Positions 16,900-25,190 of a DNA stretch of 31,602 bases are shown piece after piece. The stretch covers positions 1 to 31,602 of the forward strand of contig URUF01000022.1 of the NCBI GenBank assembly GCA_900550955.1. Direction: 5' to 3'. This stretch comes from an uncultured Eubacteriales bacterium. Lineage in GTDB: Bacteria > Bacillota > Clostridia > Christensenellales > Aristaeellaceae. The notes below the pieces were generated by a model. That model made no database searches and was not told the DNA's origin. It saw only the letters and a list, made by a program, of their open reading frames with translations. The translations under genes were made by a program, and so were the position numbers. How positions within the stretch are numbered: position 1 is the first letter of the stretch; each line of letters opens with the position of its first letter.

Positions 16900-18082
16900 G
16901 GAAAGCCTGCGCATGTCGCTTAGCAATATACGGGGCAACAAGATGCGCTCGTTTTTGACCATCCTGGGCATTATCATCGGCGTTATGGCCATCATTGCCC
17001 TCATCACCGTTATGGAAAGCGCCACCGGCGAGGTGACCGCCCAGTTTGAAAGCCTGGGCACCGGAAAGCTGACCGTGCAGGCGACGGGCACGCCGCTGAA
17101 AAACGGCCTTACCGAGGGCGACCTGAGGCAGATTGAGGCGTTGGAAAATGTGGCGGGCATCTCGCCCACGCTTTCCACGCAGCTGCATGTGGCGCATGCG
17201 GGTACGGTGCTGGAGGATGTGCTGGCGCAGGGCTACGGCTTTGCCTATTTCCGCCGTGAGAGCGACGCGGTTTCGCGCGGCAGGCCGCTGCTGCCGGCCG
17301 ATCAGGATAGCCGCTCCCGCGTATGCCTCATCGATACGGATTTGGCGGCGGCGCTGTTTTCCGGCGTTGACCCCATTGGGCAAACGCTGCTGGTGAAGGG
17401 CACGCGCTTTACCATTGTGGGCGTGCTGGCCGACGCGGACGTGGACGACGTGATGAGCCAGATACAGGCCGAGGATGAAAACGGCAAGCTGATTATGCCC
17501 TATACCACCTATATGCGCCTGTTTGGCGTGAAGGGCGTAACCTCCCTTGAGGTATATGTGGCCGATACCGACGCGACCAACAGCGTGGTGGACGCGCTGG
17601 AGGGCGAGCTGGACAGAGCCTTTAACTACAAGGACGACAGCTACCGCGTGATCAACATGGAAAGCCTGCTTAGCGTGATGGATACCATGATGGGCCTGAT
17701 GACCAACCTGCTTGCGGGCATTGCCAGCATCGCGCTACTGGTGGGCGGCATTGGCATTATGAACATGATGCTGGTATCCGTGACGGAGCGCACCAGCGAA
17801 ATTGGCCTGCGCAAGGCCTTGGGCGCGCGGCCCCGCAGCATACAGGCGCAGTTTTTGATGGAAAGCGTGATCCTGTCGCTGCTGGGCGGGTTTATCGGCG
17901 TGATTTTGGGCGTGCTGGTAAGCATGCTGCTGGCCAGCGCGATGGATATCGCCTTTGTGCTTTCGCCGGGCGCGATTGCGCTGGGCGTGAGCTTTTCGCT
18001 GGCGGTGGGCGTTGTGTTTGGCTGGGCCCCGGCGCGCAAGGCCAGCAACCTGAACCCCATCGACGCGTTACGAAGCATGTAA
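16892..18082 (+). CDS. MacB-type ABC transporter permease (FtsX-like)
   Basis: 396 residues from the ATG at 16892, inside the end of the ATPase gene. The architecture is that of MacB: an N-terminal membrane helix (MRSFLTILGIIIGVMAIIALITV), a large extracellular domain of about 220 residues (MacB_PCD-like, including GRPLLPADQDSRSRVCLID and a VDPIGQTLLVKGTRFTIVGVL segment), and three C-terminal helices (LAGIASIALLVGGIGIMNMM, then LLGGFIGVILGVLVSMLLA, then PGAIALGVSFSLAVGVVFG). SVTERTSEIGLRKALGARPR is the coupling-loop signature. Works with the ATPase and adaptors. Confidence 0.93.
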
Positions 18083-18101
18083 GAAGGAGGCGTTTTCCTT
18101 G

Positions 18102-19163
18102 ATGAAGCGAATCATTTGTGCGGCGCTTGGGCTAATGCTGGCGGCGGCGCCAGCGGCCCTGGCGGAAACCGGCGGCGAGGCGCTTATTTTGACCGCCGCC
18201 GTGGAGGGGCTTACCCCCATAGCCCTCAAAGCGCCCGCCAGCGGCGAGCTGGCCGCCTTTGACGTGCGCGAGGGCGACGTGCTGGAAGCAGGGCAGACGG
18301 TGTTTGCGGTAGAGCCCATTCGCGTGTATGCGGATTTGGACGGAACCGTGGCGGACGTGTATGTGAAGGCCGGGGACATCGCGGATGCGGCGGTCAGCCG
18401 CTATGGCGCGGCGCTCTACCTTGAGCGCGCCGAGCGCTACCAGGCCCAGGCCACCACGCGCAGCGGCTACAACACCGCGGAAAACCGCGACCTGCGCGTT
18501 GGCATGAGGGTATACCTGCGCTCGGCCAACGAAAAGCACTTTGCCGACGGCGTAATCACGGCTGTGGACGGCATTGCCTTTACGGTGCAGGTGATGGGCG
18601 GCGACCTGGTTTTTACCCAGGATGTAAAAATCTACCGCGAGCCGGATTACAACAACAAAGCCCTCTTGGCGCGTACCACGCTCTCCAGCGTGGCGCCGTA
18701 TGCCGTGAGCGCCTCCGGCACCGTGACGGAGGTGGCGGTTAAGCCCGGCGACGCGGTAAAGGCGGGGGACTACCTGTTTAGCTACGTGCCGGACGCCCTG
18801 GAACCCGATCGCCGGGGCGCGCAGGACCCTACGGCGGTAAAAGCGCCCGAAAGCCTGATTGTAACGGCGGTAAGCGTGCAGCAGGGCGCGAGCGTGCAAA
18901 AGGGCCAGCCGCTGCTGACGGCCATTCCCGCGGGCAGCTACCGGCTTAAGGCGCAGGTGGAAGAAGGCGACGCGCACTTGGTCAAGGCGGGCGACGTGAT
19001 GACCGTGCGCTTTGAGGAACTGGAGCTGCCGGCCGTGGAGGCCACGGTGATCTCCGTCAGCCCCCTGGGCACGGCCGAGGATGTGAGCCGTTACGCCGTT
19101 TACCTGGCCTTTGACGCGCCGGAGGGCGTATGGCCCGGCATGCACGCAACGCTGGAACGCTAG
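18102..19163 (+). CDS. Second, secreted adaptor-like protein with tandem lipoyl-type domains
   Basis: 353 residues from the ATG at 18102; a TTG at 18099 is at slightly better distance (8 bases) from AAGGAGG. It starts with a signal peptide (MKRIICAALGLMLAAAPAALA) with SPase I site and no lipobox or membrane anchor. Residues about 40-100 (KAPASGELAAFDVREGDVLE, then VYADLDGTVADVYVKAGDI) and about 205-285 (SASGTVTEVAVKPGDAVKAG, then VKAPESLIVTAVSVQQGASV) both look like biotinyl-lipoyl hammerheads, and a barrel-like C terminus follows. It is the last gene of the exporter operon and may dock on the first adaptor. No close named family recognised. Confidence 0.75.
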   Translation: MKRIICAALGLMLAAAPAALAETGGEALILTAAVEGLTPIALKAPASGELAAFDVREGDVLEAGQTVFAVEPIRVYADLDGTVADVYVKAGDIADAAVSRYGAALYLERAERYQAQATTRSGYNTAENRDLRVGMRVYLRSANEKHFADGVITAVDGIAFTVQVMGGDLVFTQDVKIYREPDYNNKALLARTTLSSVAPYAVSASGTVTEVAVKPGDAVKAGDYLFSYVPDALEPDRRGAQDPTAVKAPESLIVTAVSVQQGASVQKGQPLLTAIPAGSYRLKAQVEEGDAHLVKAGDVMTVRFEELELPAVEATVISVSPLGTAEDVSRYAVYLAFDAPEGVWPGMHATLER

Positions 19164-19260
19164 GAAACGCGAAGGCGGAAGCGCCCGCCGCGTTAAGAAA
19201 CGCTGCGGAAAAGGCCGCTACGCCGGTTGAAAAGGCGCTGTACGCTAAAGGCGGCAATGC

Positions 19261-19321
19261 AAGGCAGGGAAGGCACAGGGGCGCGAACACGGCCGGGCCA
19301 TCCCTGCCTTTTCGTTTTTTT
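19261..19321 (+). terminator. Terminator of the exporter operon
   Basis: AAGGCAGGGA (19261-19270) and TCCCTGCCTT (19301-19310) form a perfect 10 bp stem, followed by TTCG and a run of T. The 30-base loop is longer than usual. The stretch 19164-19260 before it shows nothing else. Confidence 0.7.
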
Positions 19322-19345
19322 GACATAAGCCGCCAGCCCCCGGGC

Positions 19346-19375
19346 TTGACCGGCGCTGGGGTAAAAAGGTATACT
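19346..19375 (+). promoter_or_regulatory. Citrate synthase gene promoter
   Basis: TTGACC (19346-19351), an 18 bp spacer and TATACT (19370-19375). Transcription would start near 19382, giving a leader of about 134 bases, the longest in the window. Confidence 0.7.
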
Positions 19376-19456
19376 GAAGATAGCTTTCTTCTTTCTTTAT
19401 TTCAAAGATTGAATGAGTGGACGCGCCGCGCTTCGGGGCGTGCGCATAACGACAGA

Positions 19457-19497
19457 CGGGCGCCAGGCCCGCCCGGTATTTTATCTTTTTCTTTTTT
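19457..19497 (+). promoter_or_regulatory. Terminator-like hairpin in the citrate synthase leader (possible attenuator)
   Basis: CGGGCG (19457-19462), loop CCAGGCC, CGCCCG (19470-19475), followed by a very T-rich stretch (19478-19497) that runs up to the AAGGAGG ribosome site at 19501. In position and shape it is an intrinsic terminator between promoter and gene. A second GC-rich, imperfectly paired segment precedes it (about 19423-19446). Confidence 0.5.
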
Positions 19498-19515
19498 CAA
19501 AAGGAGGTTTGAGAA

Positions 19516-20883
19516 ATGATGCAATCCAACCTGGACCGGCTGGCCGAATATGCCGGCGAACACGCGCGGCTGCTTTTGCAAAACGGCAGGATAGACTCCG
19601 AGCTGTATCAGGCGTACGGCGTAAAGCGCGGCCTGCGCGATAAGCAGGGGCGGGGCGTTTTGGCCGGGCTTACCAACATATCCGAAATCCAGAGCAGCAT
19701 GGAAATCGACGGCGAAACCGTACCCTGCGACGGCCAGCTGTTCTACCGGGGCTACAACATCATCGATCTGGTGGGGGCGGAGGCGCGCGAGCGCCGCTTC
19801 GGCTTTGAGGAGATCGCCTACCTGCTTTTGTTTGGCGAACTGCCGGATAAAACCGCCCTGCGCCAGTTTCAAAAAACCCTGGCGGATAGCCGCACCCTAC
19901 CTACCAACTTTGTGCGCGACGTAATTATGAAAGCGCCCAGCCGCGATATGATGAATACCCTAAGCCGCAGCGTGCTCACCCTTGCCAGCTATGACGACCG
20001 GGTTACGGATATGTCGCTGGGCAATGTGCTCAGGCAGTGCCTGATGCTAATCGCGGTTTTCCCCATGCTGGCGGTCTATGGCTATCACAGCTACAACCAT
20101 TACGAGCGCGACGAAAGCCTATACATCCACCGGCCGGATGAAAACCTTTCCGCCGCCGAAAACCTGCTGCGCATGCTTCGTCCCGACAAATCCTACACCG
20201 AGCTGGAGGCGCGCGTTTTGGACCTGGCGCTGATTCTGCACATGGAGCACGGCGGCGGCAACAACAGCTCGTTTACCACGCATGTGGTTACCTCCTCCGG
20301 CAGCGATACGTACAGCGTGGTGGCGGCGGCGCTGGCCAGCCTAAAGGGCCCCAAGCACGGCGGCGCAAACATCAAGGTTGTGGAAATGATGGCCGACCTC
20401 AAGCGCAACGTGCGCGACCTTGGGGACGAGGACGAGGTGGCCGCCTACCTGCTGCGCCTGCTCAACCACGAGGCCTTTGACCAAAAGGGGCTCATCTACG
20501 GCATGGGCCACGCCGTGTACAGCGTGAGCGACCCGCGCGCAAAGGTATTCCGCGGCTTTGTGGAAAAGCTGGCGCAGGAAAAGGGCTTACAGGGCGAGTT
20601 TGCGCTCTATGCCATGGTGGAAAGGCTCGCGCCGGAGATCATTGCCCGGGAACGCAAAATTTTCAAGGGCGTCAGCCCCAATGTGGATTTTTATAGCGGG
20701 CTTACTTACAGCATGCTGGGCATTCCGGAGGAGCTTTTTACCCCCATTTTTGCCGTGGCGCGCATCGTGGGCTGGAGCGCGCACCGTTTGGAGGAGCTTA
20801 TCAACATGGACAAAATCATCCGCCCGGCATACAAAAGCGTTCTGCCCCGCCGGGAATACGTGCCCATGTCCGCCAGGGGGTGA
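19516..20883 (+). CDS. gltA: Citrate synthase (citrate/2-methylcitrate synthase family)
   Basis: Condenses oxaloacetate and acetyl-CoA to citrate at the entry to the TCA cycle; in a fermenter it mainly supplies 2-oxoglutarate for glutamate. 455 residues from the ATG at 19516, 8 bases after AAGGAGG (a second ATG is adjacent at 19519). Catalytic and substrate residues are visible: H245 in MEHGGGNNSS, H281 in GPKHGGAN, H332 in GMGHAVYSVSDPRA and D391 in NVDFYSGL. The length and the N-terminal LYQAYGVKRGLRDKQGRGVL segment match the long clostridial form. The last residues (MSARG) are encoded by the start of repeat copy A, which also provides the stop codon. Confidence 0.95.
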   Translation: MMQSNLDRLAEYAGEHARLLLQNGRIDSELYQAYGVKRGLRDKQGRGVLAGLTNISEIQSSMEIDGETVPCDGQLFYRGYNIIDLVGAEARERRFGFEEIAYLLLFGELPDKTALRQFQKTLADSRTLPTNFVRDVIMKAPSRDMMNTLSRSVLTLASYDDRVTDMSLGNVLRQCLMLIAVFPMLAVYGYHSYNHYERDESLYIHRPDENLSAAENLLRMLRPDKSYTELEARVLDLALILHMEHGGGNNSSFTTHVVTSSGSDTYSVVAAALASLKGPKHGGANIKVVEMMADLKRNVRDLGDEDEVAAYLLRLLNHEAFDQKGLIYGMGHAVYSVSDPRAKVFRGFVEKLAQEKGLQGEFALYAMVERLAPEIIARERKIFKGVSPNVDFYSGLTYSMLGIPEELFTPIFAVARIVGWSAHRLEELINMDKIIRPAYKSVLPRREYVPMSARG

Positions 20884-20924
20884 CCCCCTGGACCCCCGGA
20901 CTGCGCGCCGCGGGCGCGCAGGGC
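20873..20924 (+). repeat. Two-hairpin repeat, copy A (3' end of citrate synthase gene)
   Basis: Hairpin 1 (20873-20891, arms CCAGGGGG and CCCCCTGG, loop TGA), linker ACCC-CCGGA, hairpin 2 (20901-20921, perfect arms CTGCGCGCC and GGCGCGCAG), then GGC. The TGA in the loop of hairpin 1 is the stop codon of citrate synthase. The first 32 bases are identical to copy B in inverse orientation. Confidence 0.8.
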
Positions 20925-20957
20925 AATGCTCATTTGAGTCTTCTTGCATATAAGACC

Positions 20958-20992
20958 GCCGTGCGGCAAAAGGGCCGCACGGCTCGCTTTTT
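20958..20992 (+). terminator. Citrate synthase terminator
   Basis: A perfect 10 bp stem, GCCGTGCGGC (20958-20967) with GCCGCACGGC (20974-20983), then TCGC and TTTTT. It lies downstream of repeat copy A, so the repeat sits between stop codon and terminator. Confidence 0.82.
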
Positions 20993-21064
20993 GGGGTTGC
21001 AGCCAAGGCGGCGCGGCGCTATGCGCCCTGCGCCTTGCGCCTTGCTATACGGTTAAGAGGCGGC

Positions 21065-21087
21065 CTGCGGCCCCGGAGGGGGCGCAG
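21065..21087 (-). repeat. Two-hairpin repeat, partial copy D (hairpin 2 only)
   Basis: On the minus strand the DUF1015 stop TGA is followed at once by ACTGC and a hairpin (arms CTGCGCCCCC and GGGGCCGCAG, 9 of 10 pairs). The sequence CCC-ATGAACTGCG around it aligns with CCC-GTGGACTGCG in copy C. Hairpin 1 is missing. Confidence 0.5.
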
Positions 21088-21088
21088 T

Positions 21089-22357
21089 TCATGGGCGGAG
21101 CAGTTGGCGGGCCTCCATGTAATAGCGTTTTTCATTGGCGGAGCCCATGGAGAAGGTTTTGCGCGGCAGCGCGCCCTCGCGGCGCACGGTGGGCAACAAC
21201 GCGTCCTTGGAAGGCGTGGGCAGTAGGAAGCCGGTCACGTTCTCGCCGGCGGCCAGGGCGCGCACGGTTTCCTCGCCGTGGATGTAGTCAAGCCGCACGG
21301 TGGGATGGCTTTCCAACCAGCAATCCAGGAAGGCCTGCAAGGTGCCCACGGCCAGCGAATAGGGCGAGCCGCTCACGCTAAGGGCGACCTCCTTGCCTTC
21401 GTACACGCACAGGATTTCCTGCCCGCCGGGCCCGGCGGCCAAAGTCGCGCCCTTTTCGGCGGCAAAGGCAGCCAGCTCGTCCAGCAGCGTATCGCCGTCG
21501 CAGCCAAACAGCACGCGGTGGATGGGCTCAAAGCGCAGCGCGTCGTCGCGGATGTTTTCCAGCTCCACCATGGCAAAGCGCGCGGGATGCGAAACCGTTT
21601 CCTCGGGCGCAAGGCCGCGCTTGACCTCCTCCCAGCAGGCCTTGGCGGCCGCTAGACTATGGTTGCCGTCGCCAATGGCAAACAGCAGAGGATCCTCGGG
21701 GTCCAGCCGGGCGCGCAGGCCGTCCAGCGCGTCGTACACGGCGCGTATATCGGCGGGATGGGTCACGGCATAACCGGTCAAATGGCCGCCGCCCATCATG
21801 AGCGGGAAGTCGTACAGCTTTATCAGCCGGTCGCGCTTTGCAAACAGGGGCTCCACCACGCTGTGCATGGGGTCGTCCATGAGCATGAGCACGTGGCTCA
21901 ATTCCAGCGGCGCGCCGCGGCGTACCGCCATACGGGGCGGCACGCGGCTTTCAATGGTGCCCTCGGTGGCGCGCACCAGGCTGCGGCTTCCTCGCGCGGG
22001 ATCGTAACATTCCAAATCCAACAGCGCCACCAGGCCCACGCGCGCGCCGCTGGAGGTGTTGCGCTCGGTGAGCACAAAGCCGTTGCGCACGGCGGGTACA
22101 AGCATGCCGCGCTCCAGATAATCTCGCATGGTTTGGTGAATCTGCGGCACGCGTTCGGCGGCCTGGTCAAGCTCGCACTCCGGCAAAATCAGGTTCAGGG
22201 CGGAGGGGCGGCTGCCTGCCAGCAGGCGCGCCTCCTGCCAGTAGCGGGGTTGGGAGGTATACTGGTCGCAGGCCACGCAGGCCCACTCCGTCAGGCCGGA
22301 GGAATCGGCGGGAAGCAGGAATTCCCCGGGATAGATCACGCGGTTCTCGTTTGGCAT
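21089..22357 (-). CDS. DUF1015 family protein (SerK-related)
   Basis: 422 residues from the ATG at 22357, 9 bases after AAAGGAGG. Family segments: the N-terminal proline-rich NRVIYPGEFLLPA, the central LFAIGDGNHSLAAAKACW (residues 225-242) whose DGNHSxAAAK block is the DUF1015 hallmark, DYIHGEE, and the C-terminal RKTFSMGSANEKRYYMEARQL. Some members (archaeal SerK, SbnI) are ADP-dependent or free-serine kinases; whether this one is cannot be judged from sequence. It lies 61 bases downstream of the sortase-like gene on the same strand. Its terminal RP and TGA border partial repeat copy D. Confidence 0.85.
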   Translation of the reverse strand: MPNENRVIYPGEFLLPADSSGLTEWACVACDQYTSQPRYWQEARLLAGSRPSALNLILPECELDQAAERVPQIHQTMRDYLERGMLVPAVRNGFVLTERNTSSGARVGLVALLDLECYDPARGSRSLVRATEGTIESRVPPRMAVRRGAPLELSHVLMLMDDPMHSVVEPLFAKRDRLIKLYDFPLMMGGGHLTGYAVTHPADIRAVYDALDGLRARLDPEDPLLFAIGDGNHSLAAAKACWEEVKRGLAPEETVSHPARFAMVELENIRDDALRFEPIHRVLFGCDGDTLLDELAAFAAEKGATLAAGPGGQEILCVYEGKEVALSVSGSPYSLAVGTLQAFLDCWLESHPTVRLDYIHGEETVRALAAGENVTGFLLPTPSKDALLPTVRREGALPRKTFSMGSANEKRYYMEARQLLRP

Positions 22358-22418
22358 AGATGCGCGCCTCCTTTTGGCAAAAGTACGGGGGAAAGGCAAG
22401 GCGATTGGATCCTGTGCG

Positions 22419-25154
22419 CTAGCGGTCCAAGCGCCACAGCAGCACCAGGCAGCTATCCCCGCCGATGGTGGCCAGGGTAAGCAGGCGGTCGCTGGCCTGC
22501 ACATCCACGTTGAATTGATACAGGCTGTGCGTGCGGGCGCTTTCCACATAGGTAAGCATGGCCTCGTCCGTGGCGAAGGTGGGGTGGCTGCCGTAGTTGA
22601 AGTAACTGCCGGAGGCGGGGTCGCTATCCGCTACAATCACGGCAAACAGGGTGTACTGCGCCTGCTCGTACAGCGTGGTGAGCGTAGCCGAGGCGGCGGA
22701 GGCCACAAAATCGCGCCCGGCGGTGGCGTACTGCCACAACGGCGCAAAGGTTTTGCCCTCCACGGCGCTCTGGCCGCGCAAGAGCAAGTTTTCCGGCGGT
22801 ATGCGCAGGGAGCAGCTTTCATCCGCAAATACCGCGCCCGCGTCAGAGGAAGCGCCGCGATAGTTGCGGGTGAGGTAATAGGTGTTGTTGCGCTTAACAA
22901 CCACCTCGTCCAGCACGCCGGGGATGGTAAGCCTGCCGATAACGTCGGCGTTTTCCGCACAAAGCGGGAGAAGGCTATCCATCACATTGCGCAGCGGGTT
23001 GTTTGGATACGCCTCCAACCGCGTGCGCGGATTGGGCGTGGCCGAGGGCTCGGGCGTTTCCTGCACGTTGGCGCTGTCGCGCTTGTTCAGGCTTTGCACG
23101 GCCGCCTCCCGGATGGGAATGACGGGCGTTGGCGTGGGCGTTTGCACGGGCCGCGTGGGCGTAGGGGTGGCGGTGGGCGCGAAGGTTTGCCCAGCGGGCA
23201 AAAGCTCCACGCGGGCTGCGCCGCTTTCCAGCTCGGCGCCGTTGCGCTCGCGGTAATCGTCGCGCACGGCCTTCATCTGGCGTTCATTTTGCGCCAGGTC
23301 GCTGATGATGCGGCTGCCCACAACGCCGCAGAACAGCAGCATAAGCGCCGCGGCAATCAGGGCGAGCACGCGCGCCACGCGCACGGGCGGGCGCTGCGGC
23401 TGGCTATGCGCCTGCGCCTGGCGGGCTGCCGCCCTGGCCTGGGACTTAGGGGCGGCCTTGGGGCCCGCCTGCGCGTGGAAACGGGCCTCAAGACGATCCG
23501 CTGCCTGCGGGGGCTGCTTCGGCTGTTGGCTGCTTTGCGGCGGAGCGGGCTGATGGTCGTGCCAGGAAGCGGCGTCAGGCCGGAAGGAAGGCTGAAACGG
23601 CTGGGGGGCAGGCCCGGCATAAGGGGCCTGCGATGAAGCGTCCGTATAGGAGGCCGCTTCGGGCTGGGAAGCCGCGCGCGTTTCAGCCGCTGCAAACGAG
23701 GAGCTGTCCTCCTCCGGAGAAAAGAAGGGCGTATCGCTGGTAGGAACGCCGTCCATAAACGGCTCGGGCATACCGTCCGAAAAGGGGGCGAAAGGCCCGC
23801 AGGCCGCTTCGCCGGAAACGATGGGCGCATAGGGCGCGCCGGGCTCGCCCGCAGCGGGAAAAAACAGCTCCGCCGCATCGGGCCTGTCCGGCAGGGGCGG
23901 CAGCTCCGGGGCCGGTTCGTCGTCATGGTCATAGGGGTCGAAGGGCTCGGACTGCTCGTCCGGGGCAGGCGCTTCGGGCGGGGCTTCCGCAATGGGGGAG
24001 CCTGCCGCGCCGCTATCGCCGCTGGCTTCGGAAGGCTGCTCCGCGCCGGGAACACCGGCGGAGAAGGAGGCGTCCCCGGAAATGGCGGTGCTTTGGGAAG
24101 AAGGGCCCGGTTCAAGGCCGGCCTCGGGGCGCGCATCCGTTTCTACAGCCCCGGCAGCGCCGCATTCAGCGGATGCGTCCTGCTGCGCCGTTGGTTCATC
24201 CACAAGGGCGCGGTTACGGTCGGCGCGGCGGCGGCGCGGCCTGGGGCCATCTTCGCCGCTGACGGCGGGCGGGACGGCCTGCTCCTCCTGCGTACCGGCG
24301 AGGTCTTCGGCCCGCAAGGGCCTGGCGGCTGGCAAACGCCTTTTCAAATAGGATGGAAGGCTATCCGTAGCGGTAGCTGCCTGCGCCGCCACCGGGGCCT
24401 GGGCCCATGTGGGGGGAACAAACGTCCCCACGCTGGCAGCGTCCTGCGGCGCGTCCAGCCAAGCGGGCAGGTCAAGCGGTTCCGGCTGCGCGGGAAAAGG
24501 CTGCTGCACGGAAAAAGACGACGGCGTGGAAAAGGGCTGCCGCATATCTGCGTCCACGTCGGCAGCGTTTTGCCAAGCGGGCAGGTCAAGCGGTTCCGGC
24601 TGTGCGGGAAAAGGCTGCTGCGCGGGAAAAGGCTGCTGCGCGGGAAAAGGCTGCTGCGCGGAAAAAGGCGACGGCGCGGAAAAGGGCTGTCGCATATCTG
24701 CGTCCGCATCGGCGGCGGTTTGCCAAGCGGGCAGGTCAAGCGGTTCCGGCTGCGTAAAAGACGGCGCGCCGCCAAAGGGCTGCGCTGGGGCAAGCGGCTG
24801 GGCAAAAGGACGCGCCTGAGGGGACGCCTCCCATACCGGCGCGCGCGTAGGCCGGGGCGCGGCAAACGGCTCCGTGCTTCCGGCGGTCATGGAAGCCTCA
24901 AAGGGCGATGGATCGTTGGGGGCAAACCCTTCATAGGAGGGTTCGGGCATAAGCGGCTTGGGCGGAGCGAGCGGGCAGGCGGAGGGGTACAGCTGGCCCG
25001 GCATGAGAGGCCGGGCGGCCCCGCCGGAGCCGGTAAGCTTGGGCGGCGTTTTCAAACGCGATGTATAATCAATCGGCGCAAAGGGGTTGGCGGCTTCTGC
25101 TTCCTGCGCCGTGGGCTTGCGCGCCGCGCTGCCCTGTTCCCATTCGGCAGGCAT
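22419..25154 (-). CDS. Large membrane protein: proline-rich cytoplasmic region plus inactive class B sortase-like outer domain
   Basis: 911 residues from the ATG at 25154 (GGGAGGGAAG ribosome site). Residues 1-590 are low-complexity, rich in Pro, Ala, Gln and acidic residues, with QPFPAQ repeats and three PEPLDLPAW blocks. One membrane helix follows (about 596-614), then a TPTPTP linker and, from about 735, a domain that follows sortase B closely: NADVIGRLTIPGV, YYLTRNYRGASSDAGAVFAD, ENLLLRGQS, FAPLWQYA, YTLFAVIVAD, DRLLTLATIGGDSCLVLLWRL. All three catalytic residues are replaced: His by Q795 (RGQS for YGHN), Cys by I897 (LATI for LSTC), Arg by C902. It should be a binding or scaffold protein, not a transpeptidase. 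Confidence 0.8.
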   Translation of the reverse strand: MPAEWEQGSAARKPTAQEAEAANPFAPIDYTSRLKTPPKLTGSGGAARPLMPGQLYPSACPLAPPKPLMPEPSYEGFAPNDPSPFEASMTAGSTEPFAAPRPTRAPVWEASPQARPFAQPLAPAQPFGGAPSFTQPEPLDLPAWQTAADADADMRQPFSAPSPFSAQQPFPAQQPFPAQQPFPAQPEPLDLPAWQNAADVDADMRQPFSTPSSFSVQQPFPAQPEPLDLPAWLDAPQDAASVGTFVPPTWAQAPVAAQAATATDSLPSYLKRRLPAARPLRAEDLAGTQEEQAVPPAVSGEDGPRPRRRRADRNRALVDEPTAQQDASAECGAAGAVETDARPEAGLEPGPSSQSTAISGDASFSAGVPGAEQPSEASGDSGAAGSPIAEAPPEAPAPDEQSEPFDPYDHDDEPAPELPPLPDRPDAAELFFPAAGEPGAPYAPIVSGEAACGPFAPFSDGMPEPFMDGVPTSDTPFFSPEEDSSSFAAAETRAASQPEAASYTDASSQAPYAGPAPQPFQPSFRPDAASWHDHQPAPPQSSQQPKQPPQAADRLEARFHAQAGPKAAPKSQARAAARQAQAHSQPQRPPVRVARVLALIAAALMLLFCGVVGSRIISDLAQNERQMKAVRDDYRERNGAELESGAARVELLPAGQTFAPTATPTPTRPVQTPTPTPVIPIREAAVQSLNKRDSANVQETPEPSATPNPRTRLEAYPNNPLRNVMDSLLPLCAENADVIGRLTIPGVLDEVVVKRNNTYYLTRNYRGASSDAGAVFADESCSLRIPPENLLLRGQSAVEGKTFAPLWQYATAGRDFVASAASATLTTLYEQAQYTLFAVIVADSDPASGSYFNYGSHPTFATDEAMLTYVESARTHSLYQFNVDVQASDRLLTLATIGGDSCLVLLWRLDR
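24458..24760 (-). repeat. Coding tandem repeats in the proline-rich region
   Basis: A block beginning GCCAAGCGGGCAGGTCAAGC on the plus strand occurs at 24458, 24572 and 24722, 114 and 150 bases apart. The 36-base difference equals two extra copies of an 18-base unit encoding QPFPAQ, present in tandem near 24600-24660. All units keep the reading frame. The region is likely to vary in length between strains. Confidence 0.8.
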
Positions 25155-25190
25155 GGCCTTCCCTCCCTTGCATATAACTTTCCATGTTCC

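Noticed and set aside
19382..19515. T-box riboswitch in the citrate synthase leader (GAGTGGACGCGCCGCG looks faintly like the T-box sequence)
   Set aside because: The leader is too short for a Stem I with specifier loop, the AGGGTGG-ACCGCG core is not matched, and citrate synthase is not an amino-acid or tRNA-charging gene.
19130..19519. 129-codon ORF after the second adaptor gene
   Set aside because: It crosses the operon terminator and the citrate synthase promoter and leader, with no family resemblance.
24458..24760. CRISPR array suspected from evenly repeated blocks
   Set aside because: The repeats are coding, in frame, of unequal spacing (114 and 150 bases), and the spacers are themselves repeats encoding QPFPAQ.
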